Translations under genes and position numbers: made by a program
Assembly (NCBI RefSeq): GCF_016019955.1
Contig: NZ_JAECRZ010000008.1
Span: 105,244-169,243 of the forward strand
Direction of reading: 5' to 3'
Origin: Thiosulfatihalobacter marinus
GTDB lineage: Bacteria; Pseudomonadota; Alphaproteobacteria; Rhodobacterales; Rhodobacteraceae
Length of the DNA: 64,000 nucleotides
Notes under the pieces: generated by a model
What the model was told of the DNA's origin: nothing
Databases searched by the model: none
The model's input: only the letters and a program-made list of their open reading frames with translations
Part shown: one piece after another, positions 36,198 to 45,167 of the stretch
Numbering within the stretch: position 1 is the first letter of the stretch
How the letters are laid out: each line of letters opens with the position of its first letter

Positions 36198-37316
36198 TCA
36201 ATAACTCAGCACCTGTCCCCGAGGGCTCACCACATATTTTCGCACGCTGGCGAAACCGGGCGGGTTCAGCTCTTCGAGCACCTGAAACGGACGTTGCGGC
36301 ACGATGATTGCGCGCTCCATGCGGGTCGCCCCGGTATCCACCCCCCGGCCCGAAAACGGATCCAGCGCGAACACCTCGCGCTCCACGGTGGAAAACCACC
36401 CGGCCCGCTCTTCCTTCACCCGTTCTGACAAAAGCTCCTCCACCGTCCATGCCAGCGCCCAGTCTTCGCCTTCGGGCGCGCGGGCCTGTTCCAGAACGTC
36501 GCGCAACGGCCCCGATTGACGCGTGAACGCGCTCGAATACATCGGGCCAACGTGATACCGGCGCAGGCGCTTGGGGTGCAGATCGTCAAAGCTCTCGTCA
36601 AACCCGCGGGCAATCGTCACCAGCTTCAGCCCGCCCAGGCTTTGCGCTATGAGATGCGCCTGCACTTCCGGCCAGCGCCGTTCGTCCTTGGGAAGCGCCA
36701 CACGCCCGCTGTCTTCCAGGTCAAGAAGATAGATCGTCGGCAGGTTGACCTGACTGTCATACACCGCCCAATGCAACAGATACCGCCGCCGATCCTCCTT
36801 GTTCTCGATCCACTCGACCTGGGGATGGTTCTGCGCCCAGAACAGATCGCCGCGCAGCAACTCCTCATAATACAGTCTTTGGGACAGCGCGAACTGCAAC
36901 TTTACCGGGATATCGCGTTCACCGATGATGATCCGAAGCATCTGGTCCTTCAGGTCTTCGGCCGAGGGCAAGTTGCGCAGATGGGTCTGAGCCTGCTGCG
37001 CGTCATTCGCCATGACCAGAAGCTCGTTGAACACCGGAAACCCGCTTTCCACCGCATCAAAGGACAGAGATCCGAAAAACCGCCCCGTTTCACGGCCAAC
37101 CAGTAGGTATTTCATGCTGAGCGCGCGGAATGTGTGGCTGATGGCCCGCAGATAGCGCGTCATGACGGATACATCCAGATCACTCAGCGCGCCTTCGGCC
37201 GCCCGCGTTCCGGCAACCCGGGTCAGGTGATCCGTGATGCGCTCGAATTTCCGGAAATACCGCCGCGATGCATAGGTATCCAAGAGCGCCTTGTGGTCCC
37301 GGGTTGTGTCGCTCAT
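36198..37316 (-). CDS. Protein of unknown function in the AAA+ cluster
   Basis: A soluble protein of about 372 residues, start MSDTTRDHKALLDTYASRR at ATG 37316; a GTG at 37331 would add five residues. It has no signal peptide or membrane segment. The N-terminal 200 residues look mostly helical; the C-terminal half has aromatic and acidic segments (VSPRGQVLSY at the end). I do not recognise a family. It follows the coiled-coil gene within about 20 bp and precedes the AAA+ ATPase gene. Confidence 0.75.
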   Translation of the reverse strand: MSDTTRDHKALLDTYASRRYFRKFERITDHLTRVAGTRAAEGALSDLDVSVMTRYLRAISHTFRALSMKYLLVGRETGRFFGSLSFDAVESGFPVFNELLVMANDAQQAQTHLRNLPSAEDLKDQMLRIIIGERDIPVKLQFALSQRLYYEELLRGDLFWAQNHPQVEWIENKEDRRRYLLHWAVYDSQVNLPTIYLLDLEDSGRVALPKDERRWPEVQAHLIAQSLGGLKLVTIARGFDESFDDLHPKRLRRYHVGPMYSSAFTRQSGPLRDVLEQARAPEGEDWALAWTVEELLSERVKEERAGWFSTVEREVFALDPFSGRGVDTGATRMERAIIVPQRPFQVLEELNPPGFASVRKYVVSPRGQVLSY

Positions 37317-37337
37317 GTCTGTGTCCGCCACAGGCGA

Positions 37338-38414
37338 TCAGGCGCCATAAAGGTTCTTGTCGTGTTTCTCGACAATCTTCTGGAATCGGCGGGCAAAGCG
37401 TTCATCCGCCTTGGCCTTGGCCTCCAGAACATCGCGCGCATAGACCATGTGTTCCTCGTGGGCTTCCATCATGTCGGCCATACGCTGATTGGTCGCCGTG
37501 CCGATCGCCGCCATGCTGGCCTGGGCTTCCTTGTCGGTCTCGACCCCGATTTCGTTGATCCGGTGCGCCACATCCTGTTGTTGCGCCGTCTTCAGCGATT
37601 TGGTCAGCGCATCGTACAGAACCACCCGTTGCCTGGTATCGGTTTGCAGCTTGTTGATCAGCACCATCTGTGTGGCCGCCTGGTTTTGCAGAGAATCGAT
37701 CCAGGTTTTGCCCTTTTCGATATAGCGTTCCAGTGTTTGCGACTTGGCCAGCTTGACCTGTTCGTCCTGCACCAGCGCATTGTAACCGGCGTTCAGCTCG
37801 GCCAGTTCACTTTCCAGCTTGGTTCGCGCGGCGGCATCCTGTTCCACCGCAATCTTGTTCTCCAGCGCGATGATCCGGGGATCCATCGTCAGGATCTCGG
37901 CCCGAACCGTTTCCAGGGCGCCCACCGTGACCTCGCGTTCGTCCAGAGTCTCGGTCAGATTGGTTTCAACCCGGCTTTTCTGCTCGTTCAAGACTGCCAG
38001 CTGATCTTCCAGCAACCGGGTGATCACATCCGACTTTGCAATCAGGTCTTGCAGCTTGTCGTCGATGCTGGCGGTGCGAATACGGTCCTGCCGCATCGAT
38101 TCCGATTTCGCGCGGCTGAAGACACCGACAAGGCTTTCCCAGCCGGTCTTGTCGCGCATTTCGTCGAAATCCTTGGAAAAGGCCGATGTCACATCGTCCA
38201 GCCCCATGATCAGTTCGGCAATGTTGGCGTTCATTACGTCGGTATGGGCATGCACATCGTCCAACGAGGCGTTTTCGATGTCTATGGCAATATCGTCGCC
38301 GGTTTTTATCTTGGCCCGCGCGGTTTCGATCCGGGTGGTCAATTCGGCGATCTTGGCCTGCGCCGCAGCCACCTGTTCCTGAGATTCGCGCACCTGGGCA
38401 TCAAAATCAGCCAT
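37338..38414 (-). CDS. Coiled-coil protein, first gene of the AAA+ cluster
   Basis: A 358-residue soluble, highly charged protein predicted to be almost all helix. Long heptad-like stretches occur at about 1-40 (QEQVAAAQAKIAELTTRIE), 120-215 and 220-350. GGGAG 6 nt before ATG 38414 supports the start. In length and helical character it resembles TelA-type proteins, but I see no convincing sequence match and do not assign it there. It is the promoter-proximal gene of the reverse-strand cluster; 161 bp separate it from the creatinase stop. Confidence 0.8.
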   Translation of the reverse strand: MADFDAQVRESQEQVAAAQAKIAELTTRIETARAKIKTGDDIAIDIENASLDDVHAHTDVMNANIAELIMGLDDVTSAFSKDFDEMRDKTGWESLVGVFSRAKSESMRQDRIRTASIDDKLQDLIAKSDVITRLLEDQLAVLNEQKSRVETNLTETLDEREVTVGALETVRAEILTMDPRIIALENKIAVEQDAAARTKLESELAELNAGYNALVQDEQVKLAKSQTLERYIEKGKTWIDSLQNQAATQMVLINKLQTDTRQRVVLYDALTKSLKTAQQQDVAHRINEIGVETDKEAQASMAAIGTATNQRMADMMEAHEEHMVYARDVLEAKAKADERFARRFQKIVEKHDKNLYGA

Positions 38415-38578
38415 CAAACACTCCCTTTTATCAACCAGTTGGGTCAGATATGGGGAATGTTACGCCCATTTACATCAACCCGTCTGCAATTCGCTCAGAG
38501 TGTTGCAAATGCGCAAGACAAAGGGAAGTGCGCGAAATCCGGGTCCGGGAAGAGGAGCGCGCCCTCTTCCCAACCGGT

Positions 38579-39787
38579 TCACCCCACAACGTTGAAACCG
38601 GGCCCATAGGGATATCCGGTGATATTCTCATTCCCGTCTTCGGTGATCACCAGGATATCATGTTCGCGATACCCGCCAGCGCCTGGCTGACCGTTGGCGA
38701 TGGTCAACATCGGCTCCATCGAGATCACCATGCCCGGCTCCAGCACCGTGTCGATATCTTCGCGCAGTTCCAGACCGGCCTCGCGGCCATAGTAGTGCGA
38801 CAACACGCCAAAGGAATGCCCATACCCGAAGGTCCGGTATTGCAGCATGTCGCGTTCCTCGAAAAACGCGTTGATGGCATGTGTCACCTCGGCACAGGAT
38901 GCCCCCGGTTTCAGCAAGGAAATGCCCAGCTCATGCGCGCCCACATTGGCCTGCCAATACTCCAGCGACGCCGCATCCACCTCGCCCACGAACAACGTGC
39001 GCTCCAGGGCGGTATAATAGCCCGAGATCATGGGAAACGTATTCAGTGACAGGATATCGCCCCTCTGCAACTTGCGCCCCGTGACCGGGTTGTGCGCGCC
39101 ATCGGTATTGATCCCGGACTGAAACCAGACCCAGGTATCGCGGTATTCCGCTTCCGGGAAACGCCGCGCGATTTCCAGCTCCATCGCATCGCGCCCGGCC
39201 ATGGCCACGTCAATCTCGCGCACGCCTTCGCGGATCGCGTCGCGGATCGCGTAACCGCCCACATCCGCCACGGCCGCACCCGCGCGGATCAGCTCGATTT
39301 CGGCCACCGATTTGTGCATCCTCTGCTTCATTGTGGCGTCATACAGGTCCACAAGGCGCGATGGCGCCAGAAAGCTGTCCAGTTTTTCGCGTTGCATCAG
39401 GGTCAGGTGATCGCTTTCACATCCGATGGCCGCGCCTTCGCCCGTTACAGACCGGATCGCGCGCCAGAAATTGTCGCGCTGCCAATCCGTATAGGTGATA
39501 TTGTCACCATAACAGCGCCGCCAAGGCTGACCCGCGTCGATCCCGGCCGAGATCGTGACGCAGTCGGCCTGCGTCACCACCAGCGCATAGGGCCGACCGA
39601 ATGAACAATAGGTAAAGCCCGAATAATACGAAACATTGTGCATGGATGTCAGCACCGCGGCCTCTGCCCCGGTTTCGGACATGATCCGGCGCAACCCGGA
39701 AAGCCGGCTGGCATATTCGGCATCGTCAAATTGCAATGGTGCCTTTTCGCCATTGTGGAAGCGGTAGAATTCTGGACGTGCAGTCAT
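38579..39787 (-). CDS. Creatinase (creatine amidinohydrolase)
   Basis: M24-fold hydrolase (402 residues) splitting creatine to sarcosine and urea. Long segments match Pseudomonas creatinase, including YCSFGRPYALVVT, ITYTDWQRDNF, WFQSGINTDGAHNPVT, YRTFGYGHSFGVLSHYYGRE and GAGGYREHDIL. The catalytic histidine is in GYGHSFG. Metal-dependent aminopeptidases share the fold but not these segments. GGAGG 5 nt before the ATG confirms the start. Sarcosine and methylamine-type compounds are common roseobacter nutrients. It is divergent from the P1-peptidase gene. Confidence 0.93.
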   Translation of the reverse strand: MTARPEFYRFHNGEKAPLQFDDAEYASRLSGLRRIMSETGAEAAVLTSMHNVSYYSGFTYCSFGRPYALVVTQADCVTISAGIDAGQPWRRCYGDNITYTDWQRDNFWRAIRSVTGEGAAIGCESDHLTLMQREKLDSFLAPSRLVDLYDATMKQRMHKSVAEIELIRAGAAVADVGGYAIRDAIREGVREIDVAMAGRDAMELEIARRFPEAEYRDTWVWFQSGINTDGAHNPVTGRKLQRGDILSLNTFPMISGYYTALERTLFVGEVDAASLEYWQANVGAHELGISLLKPGASCAEVTHAINAFFEERDMLQYRTFGYGHSFGVLSHYYGREAGLELREDIDTVLEPGMVISMEPMLTIANGQPGAGGYREHDILVITEDGNENITGYPYGPGFNVVG

Positions 39788-40006
39788 TTTGACCTCCGAT
39801 CAAAGAGGTCCCGGCGTTCAGGACTGTTTGGGTACAAGCATACGGCACTGAAAGTCACAGGGCCGCGTGGCGACGCCATCGCCACACGCTCTGGCACCTC
39901 CTTGCCCGATTCCGCGCCACCGTCGCAAGCGGATTTGCGACATCCGGCGCTTGCCAGCGACGACAGGCCCGCTAGTGTCACTTCGCGAGACATGCAGGAG
40001 ACATCG

Positions 40007-40981
40007 ATGCAGACCGGGCCCAGGAACCTGATCACCGATATCGCGGGCCTGAAGGTGGGCAACGCCCAGGACGACGCTATCAAGACCGGCAGCACCGTCT
40101 TGCTGTCGGACGGGCCATTCACCTGTGGCGTCAGCATCATGGGCGGGGCACCGGGAACGCGCGAAACCGATCTGCTGGCACCCGACAAGACCGTTCAACA
40201 GGTGGATGCACTTGTTCTGTCCGGCGGGTCGGCCTTTGGCCTGGACGCGGCGTCGGCTGTGGCCGATGAGCTGCGCGCACAGGGGCGCGGCTATGGCGTG
40301 GGGGATCAGGTTGTTCCCATCGTGCCGGCGGCGATCCTGTTCGATCTCCTGAATGGCGGGACCAAGACCTGGGCGCAGAATCCCTATCGCGCCCTGGGTG
40401 CCAGGGCATTTGCGGCCGCCGGTGAAACATTTGCGCTCGGCTCGGTGGGCGCGGGAACCGGCGCGACATTGGCCTCGCACAAGGGCGGGCTTGGCTCGGC
40501 ATCCATGGTCCTGCCTTCGGGCCATACCGTGGGCGCGCTTGTTGCGGTGAATGCGCTTGGAGATGCCTCGCCCGACGGCGCCCATTTCTGGGCGGCTCCC
40601 TGGGAAATCGGCGACGAATTCGGCGCGGCCGGGTGCCTGCGCACCGCGCCCGGGACATTGCCGGCCACAAAGCTGGATGCGCGCAACACCACTATCGCCA
40701 TCGTTGCCACCGACGCACAGCTCACCCAGGCCCAGTGCACGCGCATGGCAACGGCAGCGCATGACGGCATGGCCCGCGCGCTGGTTCCGTCACATACCCC
40801 GCATGACGGCGATCTGGTCTTTGCCCTGTCCACCGATGCCCGGGCGATGGGCGATCCCCAGGCGGACACGCTGTGGCTCGGCCATGCGGCGGCAACCTGC
40901 CTGGCGCGGGCGATTGCACGCGGCGTCTATCACGCCCGCCCGGCCCCCGGTGACGTTCGCCCCTGCTTTCAGCCGGGCTGA
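40007..40981 (+). CDS. P1 (DmpA-like) family peptidase
   Basis: A 324-residue N-terminal-nucleophile hydrolase of the DmpA/P1 family (L-aminopeptidase D-Ala-esterase or related). ITDIAGLKVGNAQ, ALVLSGGSAFGLDAASAV, ASHKGGLGSAS and the self-cleavage region DARNTTIAIVATDA are diagnostic; the Thr of NTT is the likely nucleophile. CAGGAG 8 nt before ATG 40007 supports the start. Substrate not readable. Divergent from creatinase; the 3' end overlaps the convergent hydrolase gene by 13 bp. Confidence 0.88.
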   Translation: MQTGPRNLITDIAGLKVGNAQDDAIKTGSTVLLSDGPFTCGVSIMGGAPGTRETDLLAPDKTVQQVDALVLSGGSAFGLDAASAVADELRAQGRGYGVGDQVVPIVPAAILFDLLNGGTKTWAQNPYRALGARAFAAAGETFALGSVGAGTGATLASHKGGLGSASMVLPSGHTVGALVAVNALGDASPDGAHFWAAPWEIGDEFGAAGCLRTAPGTLPATKLDARNTTIAIVATDAQLTQAQCTRMATAAHDGMARALVPSHTPHDGDLVFALSTDARAMGDPQADTLWLGHAAATCLARAIARGVYHARPAPGDVRPCFQPG

Positions 40982-41760
40982 GCCGCGAACAGCAATCGCG
41001 ACAAATCGCTGCCGGCATCGGCCAGCGGATCGATCACGTCAAAATGATGCCTGCCGCCCGCAACCATACGATCGCACCCCCAGGCGGTGCTCAGCCAACG
41101 CGCCTGATCCAGAAAGGCCGGGCGTTCATCGCCCCCCACCCAGACCGTCGTTTTCACACCCTCCTGTGGCGACAGCAACACAGGGCTTTCCGCAAAACAC
41201 TCTTCATCGTCCAGCCTGAGATCGGCATTCATGGAGGTGCGCATCAGCGGGCGCAAATCCGCGACGGGCGAAATTGGCACGACATGGCGCAACCGCCGCG
41301 CAACCTGTTCAGGCAGACCACCGGTGCACGCCATCCGCGCCACAAGATGCCCACCTGCGGAATGCCCGGCCAGCAGGATCGGACCGTCCACCATGGCCGC
41401 CGCCCGAGCCACCGCCTGCGCCACCTGCTGCGTGATCCGGGAAATGCGCACCGTCGGCGCCAGATCATAGGACGGCATCGCCACCGCCCAGCCATGCCTT
41501 AACGCCCCCCCGGCAAGATGAGACCAATAGCTGCGGTCGAATTTTAGCCAGTAACCACCGTGGACAAACACGAACACCCCCCTGGCGATACCCTCGGGCC
41601 GGAACAAATCAAACGCCTGACGCGTGCTTTCGCCATAGGGCACAGCCAATTCGCCGCCGTGGCGGGCACGAAACGCCGCAGCCGCCTGGGTCCAGCGCGG
41701 CGGATAGGCCTCCGCATTTGTGATGTAGGCGGCATTTGCATAGGCATCATCCAGATCCAT
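40969..41760 (-). CDS. Alpha/beta hydrolase, BD-FAE / kynurenine formamidase-like
   Basis: A 263-residue alpha/beta hydrolase. The oxyanion motif is VHGGYW, the nucleophile elbow is AGHSAGGHL, and the C-terminal His lies in GRHHFDVID. The HGGYW variant is typical of bacterial esterases related to kynurenine formamidase. Substrate unknown; an amide or ester made near creatinase and the P1 peptidase is possible but only inferred. The start MDLDDAYANAAYI fits the family's short N-terminal segment. It overlaps the convergent P1-peptidase gene at its 3' end. Confidence 0.85.
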   Translation of the reverse strand: MDLDDAYANAAYITNAEAYPPRWTQAAAAFRARHGGELAVPYGESTRQAFDLFRPEGIARGVFVFVHGGYWLKFDRSYWSHLAGGALRHGWAVAMPSYDLAPTVRISRITQQVAQAVARAAAMVDGPILLAGHSAGGHLVARMACTGGLPEQVARRLRHVVPISPVADLRPLMRTSMNADLRLDDEECFAESPVLLSPQEGVKTTVWVGGDERPAFLDQARWLSTAWGCDRMVAGGRHHFDVIDPLADAGSDLSRLLFAAQPG

Positions 41761-41808
41761 AAATCGCTCCCGTTCTTCGCTCTTGTTCCCGATTTGCTTG
41801 ACAAGTTG

Positions 41809-41822
41809 AATTTGATCAAAAA
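41809..41822. promoter_or_regulatory. AATTTGATCAAA palindrome upstream of gabD
   Basis: AATTTGATCAAAAA, 34 bp before the gabD ATG, shares 12 of 14 bases with the palindrome at 18150 in front of the other aldehyde dehydrogenase gene. It is probably a repressor site overlapping the promoter. Confidence 0.45.
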
Positions 41823-41856
41823 TGGTCGCACCGACACGCCAACACCGGAGTCCGTT

Positions 41857-43335
41857 ATGCTCGACACCACCACAAACCTGAAATCCCTCCTTGCCGACCC
41901 GACCCTGCTGGAAACCCGCGCCTATATCAACGGTCGTTGGGTAGACGGCGAAGACGGCGCAACCTTCGATGTCACAAATCCGGCGCGCGGCGACGTGATC
42001 GCCAGCGTCGCCGACATCAGCCGGGCGCAGGCGGCCCTGGCCATTGCCGCCGCCGAAACCGCCCAGAAGGACTGGGCGAAATGGACCGGCAAGGAACGCG
42101 CCGCCGTCTTGCGCAAATGGTTCGACCTGATGATCGAAAACCAGCGGGACCTGGGCATCATCCTGACCGCCGAAATGGGCAAACCCCTGTCCGAAGCCGT
42201 GGGCGAAATCGGCTACGGAGCGTCATTTATCGAATTCTTTGCCGAAGAAGCCAAGCGCATCTATGGCGAGACCATTCCGGGCCACCAGCGCGACAAGCGG
42301 ATCACGGTTCTCAAACAGCCCATCGGCGTGGCGGCATCGATCACACCGTGGAATTTCCCCAACGCGATGATTACCCGCAAGGCCGGGCCGGCGCTGGCGG
42401 CGGGCTGTGCGTTCGTGGCCCGCCCGGCGGCGGAAACGCCCCTGTCGGCCATTGTTCTGGGGGTGCTGGCGGACCGGGCGGGCATTCCGGCCGGGGTTCT
42501 GAACATCCTGCCAAGCTCGCGCGCCAGCGACATCGGCAAGGAATTCTGCGAAAACGACTCCGTGCGCAAGCTCACCTTTACCGGCTCCACCGAGGTGGGC
42601 CGCATCCTGCTTCGCCAGGCCGCGGACAGCGTGATGAAATGCTCGATGGAACTGGGCGGCAACGCGCCCTTCATCGTGTTTGACGACGCCGATCTGGATG
42701 CCGCCGTCGAAGGCGCGATCCTGTGCAAGTTCCGCAACAACGGCCAAACCTGTGTATGCGCCAACCGCATCTATGTGCAGGCCGGTGTCTATGATGCCTT
42801 TGCCGCCAAGCTGAAGGCGCGGGTTGCGACCATGAAGGTCGGCGACGGGCTGGAAGAGGACACTGTTTTTGGCCCGCTGATCAACAGCGAAGCCGTGGAC
42901 AAGGTACAGAATCATATTGCCGACGCCACGGCAAAGGGCGGCACGGTCATCCTGGGTGGCAACCCGTCTGAACTGGGCGGCACCTTCTTTCAGCCGACCA
43001 TCGTGACCGGCGCGACCCCGGACATGGCCTTTGCCAGAGATGAAACCTTTGGCCCCCTTGCCCCGCTGTTCAGATTTCACGACGAAGACGAAGTGATCGC
43101 CATGGCAAATGACACGATCTTCGGCCTTGCCTCGTATTTCTATGCCAGGGATCTCAGCCGCGTTTACAAGGTTGCCGAGGCGCTGGAATACGGCATCGTC
43201 GGCGTAAACACCGGCATCATCTCGACCGAAGTCGCCCCCTTTGGCGGTGTCAAACAATCCGGCTTGGGGCGCGAAGGCAGCCATCATGGCATCGATGACT
43301 ATCTGGAGATGAAATACATCTGCATGTCGGTTTAA
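41857..43335 (+). CDS. gabD: Succinate-semialdehyde dehydrogenase (GabD type)
   Basis: A 492-residue aldehyde dehydrogenase oxidising succinate semialdehyde to succinate. SITPWNFPNAMITRKAGPAL, KLTFTGSTEVGR, MELGGNAPF (Glu) and NNGQTCVCANR (catalytic Cys) match GabD, and the C-terminal GGVKQSGLGREGSHHGIDDYLE is characteristic. The ATG at 41857 opens MLDTTTNLKSLL. The Cys-x-Cys at the active site is the redox-sensitive pair typical of GabD. Monocistronic; it overlaps the convergent globin gene by four bases. Confidence 0.92.
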   Translation: MLDTTTNLKSLLADPTLLETRAYINGRWVDGEDGATFDVTNPARGDVIASVADISRAQAALAIAAAETAQKDWAKWTGKERAAVLRKWFDLMIENQRDLGIILTAEMGKPLSEAVGEIGYGASFIEFFAEEAKRIYGETIPGHQRDKRITVLKQPIGVAASITPWNFPNAMITRKAGPALAAGCAFVARPAAETPLSAIVLGVLADRAGIPAGVLNILPSSRASDIGKEFCENDSVRKLTFTGSTEVGRILLRQAADSVMKCSMELGGNAPFIVFDDADLDAAVEGAILCKFRNNGQTCVCANRIYVQAGVYDAFAAKLKARVATMKVGDGLEEDTVFGPLINSEAVDKVQNHIADATAKGGTVILGGNPSELGGTFFQPTIVTGATPDMAFARDETFGPLAPLFRFHDEDEVIAMANDTIFGLASYFYARDLSRVYKVAEALEYGIVGVNTGIISTEVAPFGGVKQSGLGREGSHHGIDDYLEMKYICMSV

Positions 43336-43748
43336 TCCTTCAACTGAAGGGCAACGCGGGACACAAGCTTTTGCGTTGCCTGCTTCCACGCCTGTTCCAC
43401 ATCGGGCGTGAACCGGTCTTGCAGAACGTCGCGAAACGCCGCGACAATCGCCGTTCCGGCCAGGGCGAACTGATCCGGCGCGATCGTGAACCTGCCATGC
43501 ACCTGAGCCAGCCGGTCAACGACCTCGTTTAATTCGCCCGGACGGTTGAGCAAGCGCACGGTGATCGCCAACATGCTGGCAAACATTTCCCTTTGATGAT
43601 GCATGTCCCGGCTGAACAATTCGCGCGCCTCGGGCATGGCGCGGAACAAATGCGCATAGAACGCACCGGCGATTTCAGCTTTCCGAAGAAACACCGCCTC
43701 AAAACTGGTTTGAACGGTTTCGATCTGGGCCGGTGTCATCAACGCCAT
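43332..43748 (-). CDS. Single-domain globin
   Basis: A 138-residue haem-binding globin of the flavohaemoglobin/Vitreoscilla type without a reductase domain. The proximal histidine is in RLAQVHGRF. Around the distal E7 position, DMHHQREMFASML carries the Gln typical of this group, and FYAHLF supplies CD-region aromatics. It may bind oxygen or detoxify NO; a partner reductase is not encoded nearby. It overlaps gabD tail to tail by four bases. Confidence 0.87.
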   Translation of the reverse strand: MALMTPAQIETVQTSFEAVFLRKAEIAGAFYAHLFRAMPEARELFSRDMHHQREMFASMLAITVRLLNRPGELNEVVDRLAQVHGRFTIAPDQFALAGTAIVAAFRDVLQDRFTPDVEQAWKQATQKLVSRVALQLKD

Positions 43749-43835
43749 GCTCTCCCTGAAGGCTTGCAGGCTAGGCCAATGATGTTAACAATTTGCTTGT
43801 GTACGTGATCATGCACTCTGGCGCCAGGCCGCGCC

Positions 43836-45038
43836 TTACCCGCGCAGCCGAATTGCAACCAGATAAAGCCCCAGCCCGGCAGAGGCGACAAGCCCCGCAA
43901 AGACCAGCGTTTCCTGAAACCCTATGATGTCCGCGGCAATCCCCAGGGCGCCGGCCCCGATCGACGCCCCCCCGGCAACGACCACGGCCCAAAGGCTCAT
44001 CACACGCCCCCGCATGTCGTCTTCCAGTTCCATCTGGATCGCGGTCTGCATGGAAATCGCGGACAGCGTGGTGACAAAGGCAATGCCCGCGGCGATGCCC
44101 AATGCCACCGGCCACGCCGATACCGCGCCCAGAGCCGCCACCATCAAAAGCCCCAGAACGATCACCACCTGCGTCAGGATCGGAACGCTGCCGGGGGATT
44201 GCGGGGGCAGAACGGCTTTGAAAAATCCGCCACAAACGGCGCCCAGCCCCGTCGCCGTCAGCAAAACGCCCAGCCCCTCCGGGCCGCGTTGAAACACACC
44301 ATCCGCCAAAGGCGGCAGGATTTCCAGCACACCGCGCGCCACGGTTGCCAGCGCCCCGCCGATCATCATGGCGCGCCAGATGACGGCGTTGTTCCAGACC
44401 TGCAACAGCCCCAGCCCCAACGCCTTGCCAAACGGCTCCTGCGATACCCCCTCTTTCCGGCTTGGTCGCACCTCCAGCCGACCAAGGGCAAATATGAACG
44501 GCACAATCAGCACCGCCTGAACCAACAGCGTTGCACCGACACCCAGCCAGGCAATCAACACGCCCCCCAGCGCCGGGCCCAGCGTTCGGGCGACGTTGAA
44601 ATTGATCGCCACGATCGTCACCACCGAGGCCACCATGCCGCGCGGCACCAACCTGGGCGACAGCGACATGCGCATCGGATGGTTGGCCGCCAGTGCAATG
44701 CCGGAAATCAGGGTCAGGACAATCATCGTGACCGGTGTCAGCCATCCCATCACGTAAAACCCGAAAAAGCCCGCCATCACCCCGAAATTGACACCCTGCA
44801 CAACAATGATCGCGCGCTGCACGTCCAGCCGATCTACCCAGACCCCGAACAGGGGTGACAAGACGATCGCCGGCGAAAATTGCACAAGGGCGGCAAGCCC
44901 GACAAAACTGGATGAACCGGTCATGTCCCACGCGATCCAGCCAATGGTCACACGCTGCATCCAGATCGCCAGCAGCGCAAAAATGCTGCCGGTCACATAG
45001 GTTCGGAAATTCGCGGATCGCAGCGCGGCCAGATTCAC
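43836..45038 (-). CDS. MFS transporter (MFS_3 / enterobactin exporter-like)
   Basis: A 400-residue inner-membrane protein with twelve predicted helices. The N-terminal MNLAALRSANFRTYVTGSIF and the loop 2-3 motif LFGVWVDRLDVQRAI are typical of the MFS_3 drug and siderophore exporters. The N-terminal half carries WIAWDMTGSSSFVGLAALVQFSPAIV. The substrate is unknown. It is a single gene on the reverse strand, with a 127-bp intergenic space to the Hsp20 gene upstream that holds that gene's terminator. Confidence 0.87.
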   Translation of the reverse strand: MNLAALRSANFRTYVTGSIFALLAIWMQRVTIGWIAWDMTGSSSFVGLAALVQFSPAIVLSPLFGVWVDRLDVQRAIIVVQGVNFGVMAGFFGFYVMGWLTPVTMIVLTLISGIALAANHPMRMSLSPRLVPRGMVASVVTIVAINFNVARTLGPALGGVLIAWLGVGATLLVQAVLIVPFIFALGRLEVRPSRKEGVSQEPFGKALGLGLLQVWNNAVIWRAMMIGGALATVARGVLEILPPLADGVFQRGPEGLGVLLTATGLGAVCGGFFKAVLPPQSPGSVPILTQVVIVLGLLMVAALGAVSAWPVALGIAAGIAFVTTLSAISMQTAIQMELEDDMRGRVMSLWAVVVAGGASIGAGALGIAADIIGFQETLVFAGLVASAGLGLYLVAIRLRG

Positions 45039-45115
45039 AGGGATCGTTGCCTTGTTCAGCAGTTACCGGAAAACACTGTCCGATCCCCGCTGGATCCGCA
45101 ACCGTTCAGACCATC

Positions 45116-45143
45116 AAAAACGCGCGCCGGAACCCGGCGCGCG
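45116..45143 (-). terminator. Intrinsic terminator after hsp20 gene
   Basis: Reverse-strand stem CGCGCGCCGG / CCGGCGCGCG with a three-base loop, then TTTTT. It ends the Hsp20 transcript before the MFS gene. Confidence 0.88.
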
Positions 45144-45167
45144 CGACTACGTGATAGGGAACAGGGG

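Noticed and set aside
37338..38414. TelA (tellurite/toxic anion resistance) identity for the coiled-coil protein
   Set aside because: Length and helical content agree, but I could not find the TelA signature segments, and no Ter genes lie nearby.
38579..39787. DMSP lyase DddP as an identity for the M24-fold gene
   Set aside because: The sequence follows Pseudomonas creatinase across many segments (FQSGINTDGAHNPVT, FGYGHSFGVLSHYYG), and the DddP-specific N-terminal region is absent.
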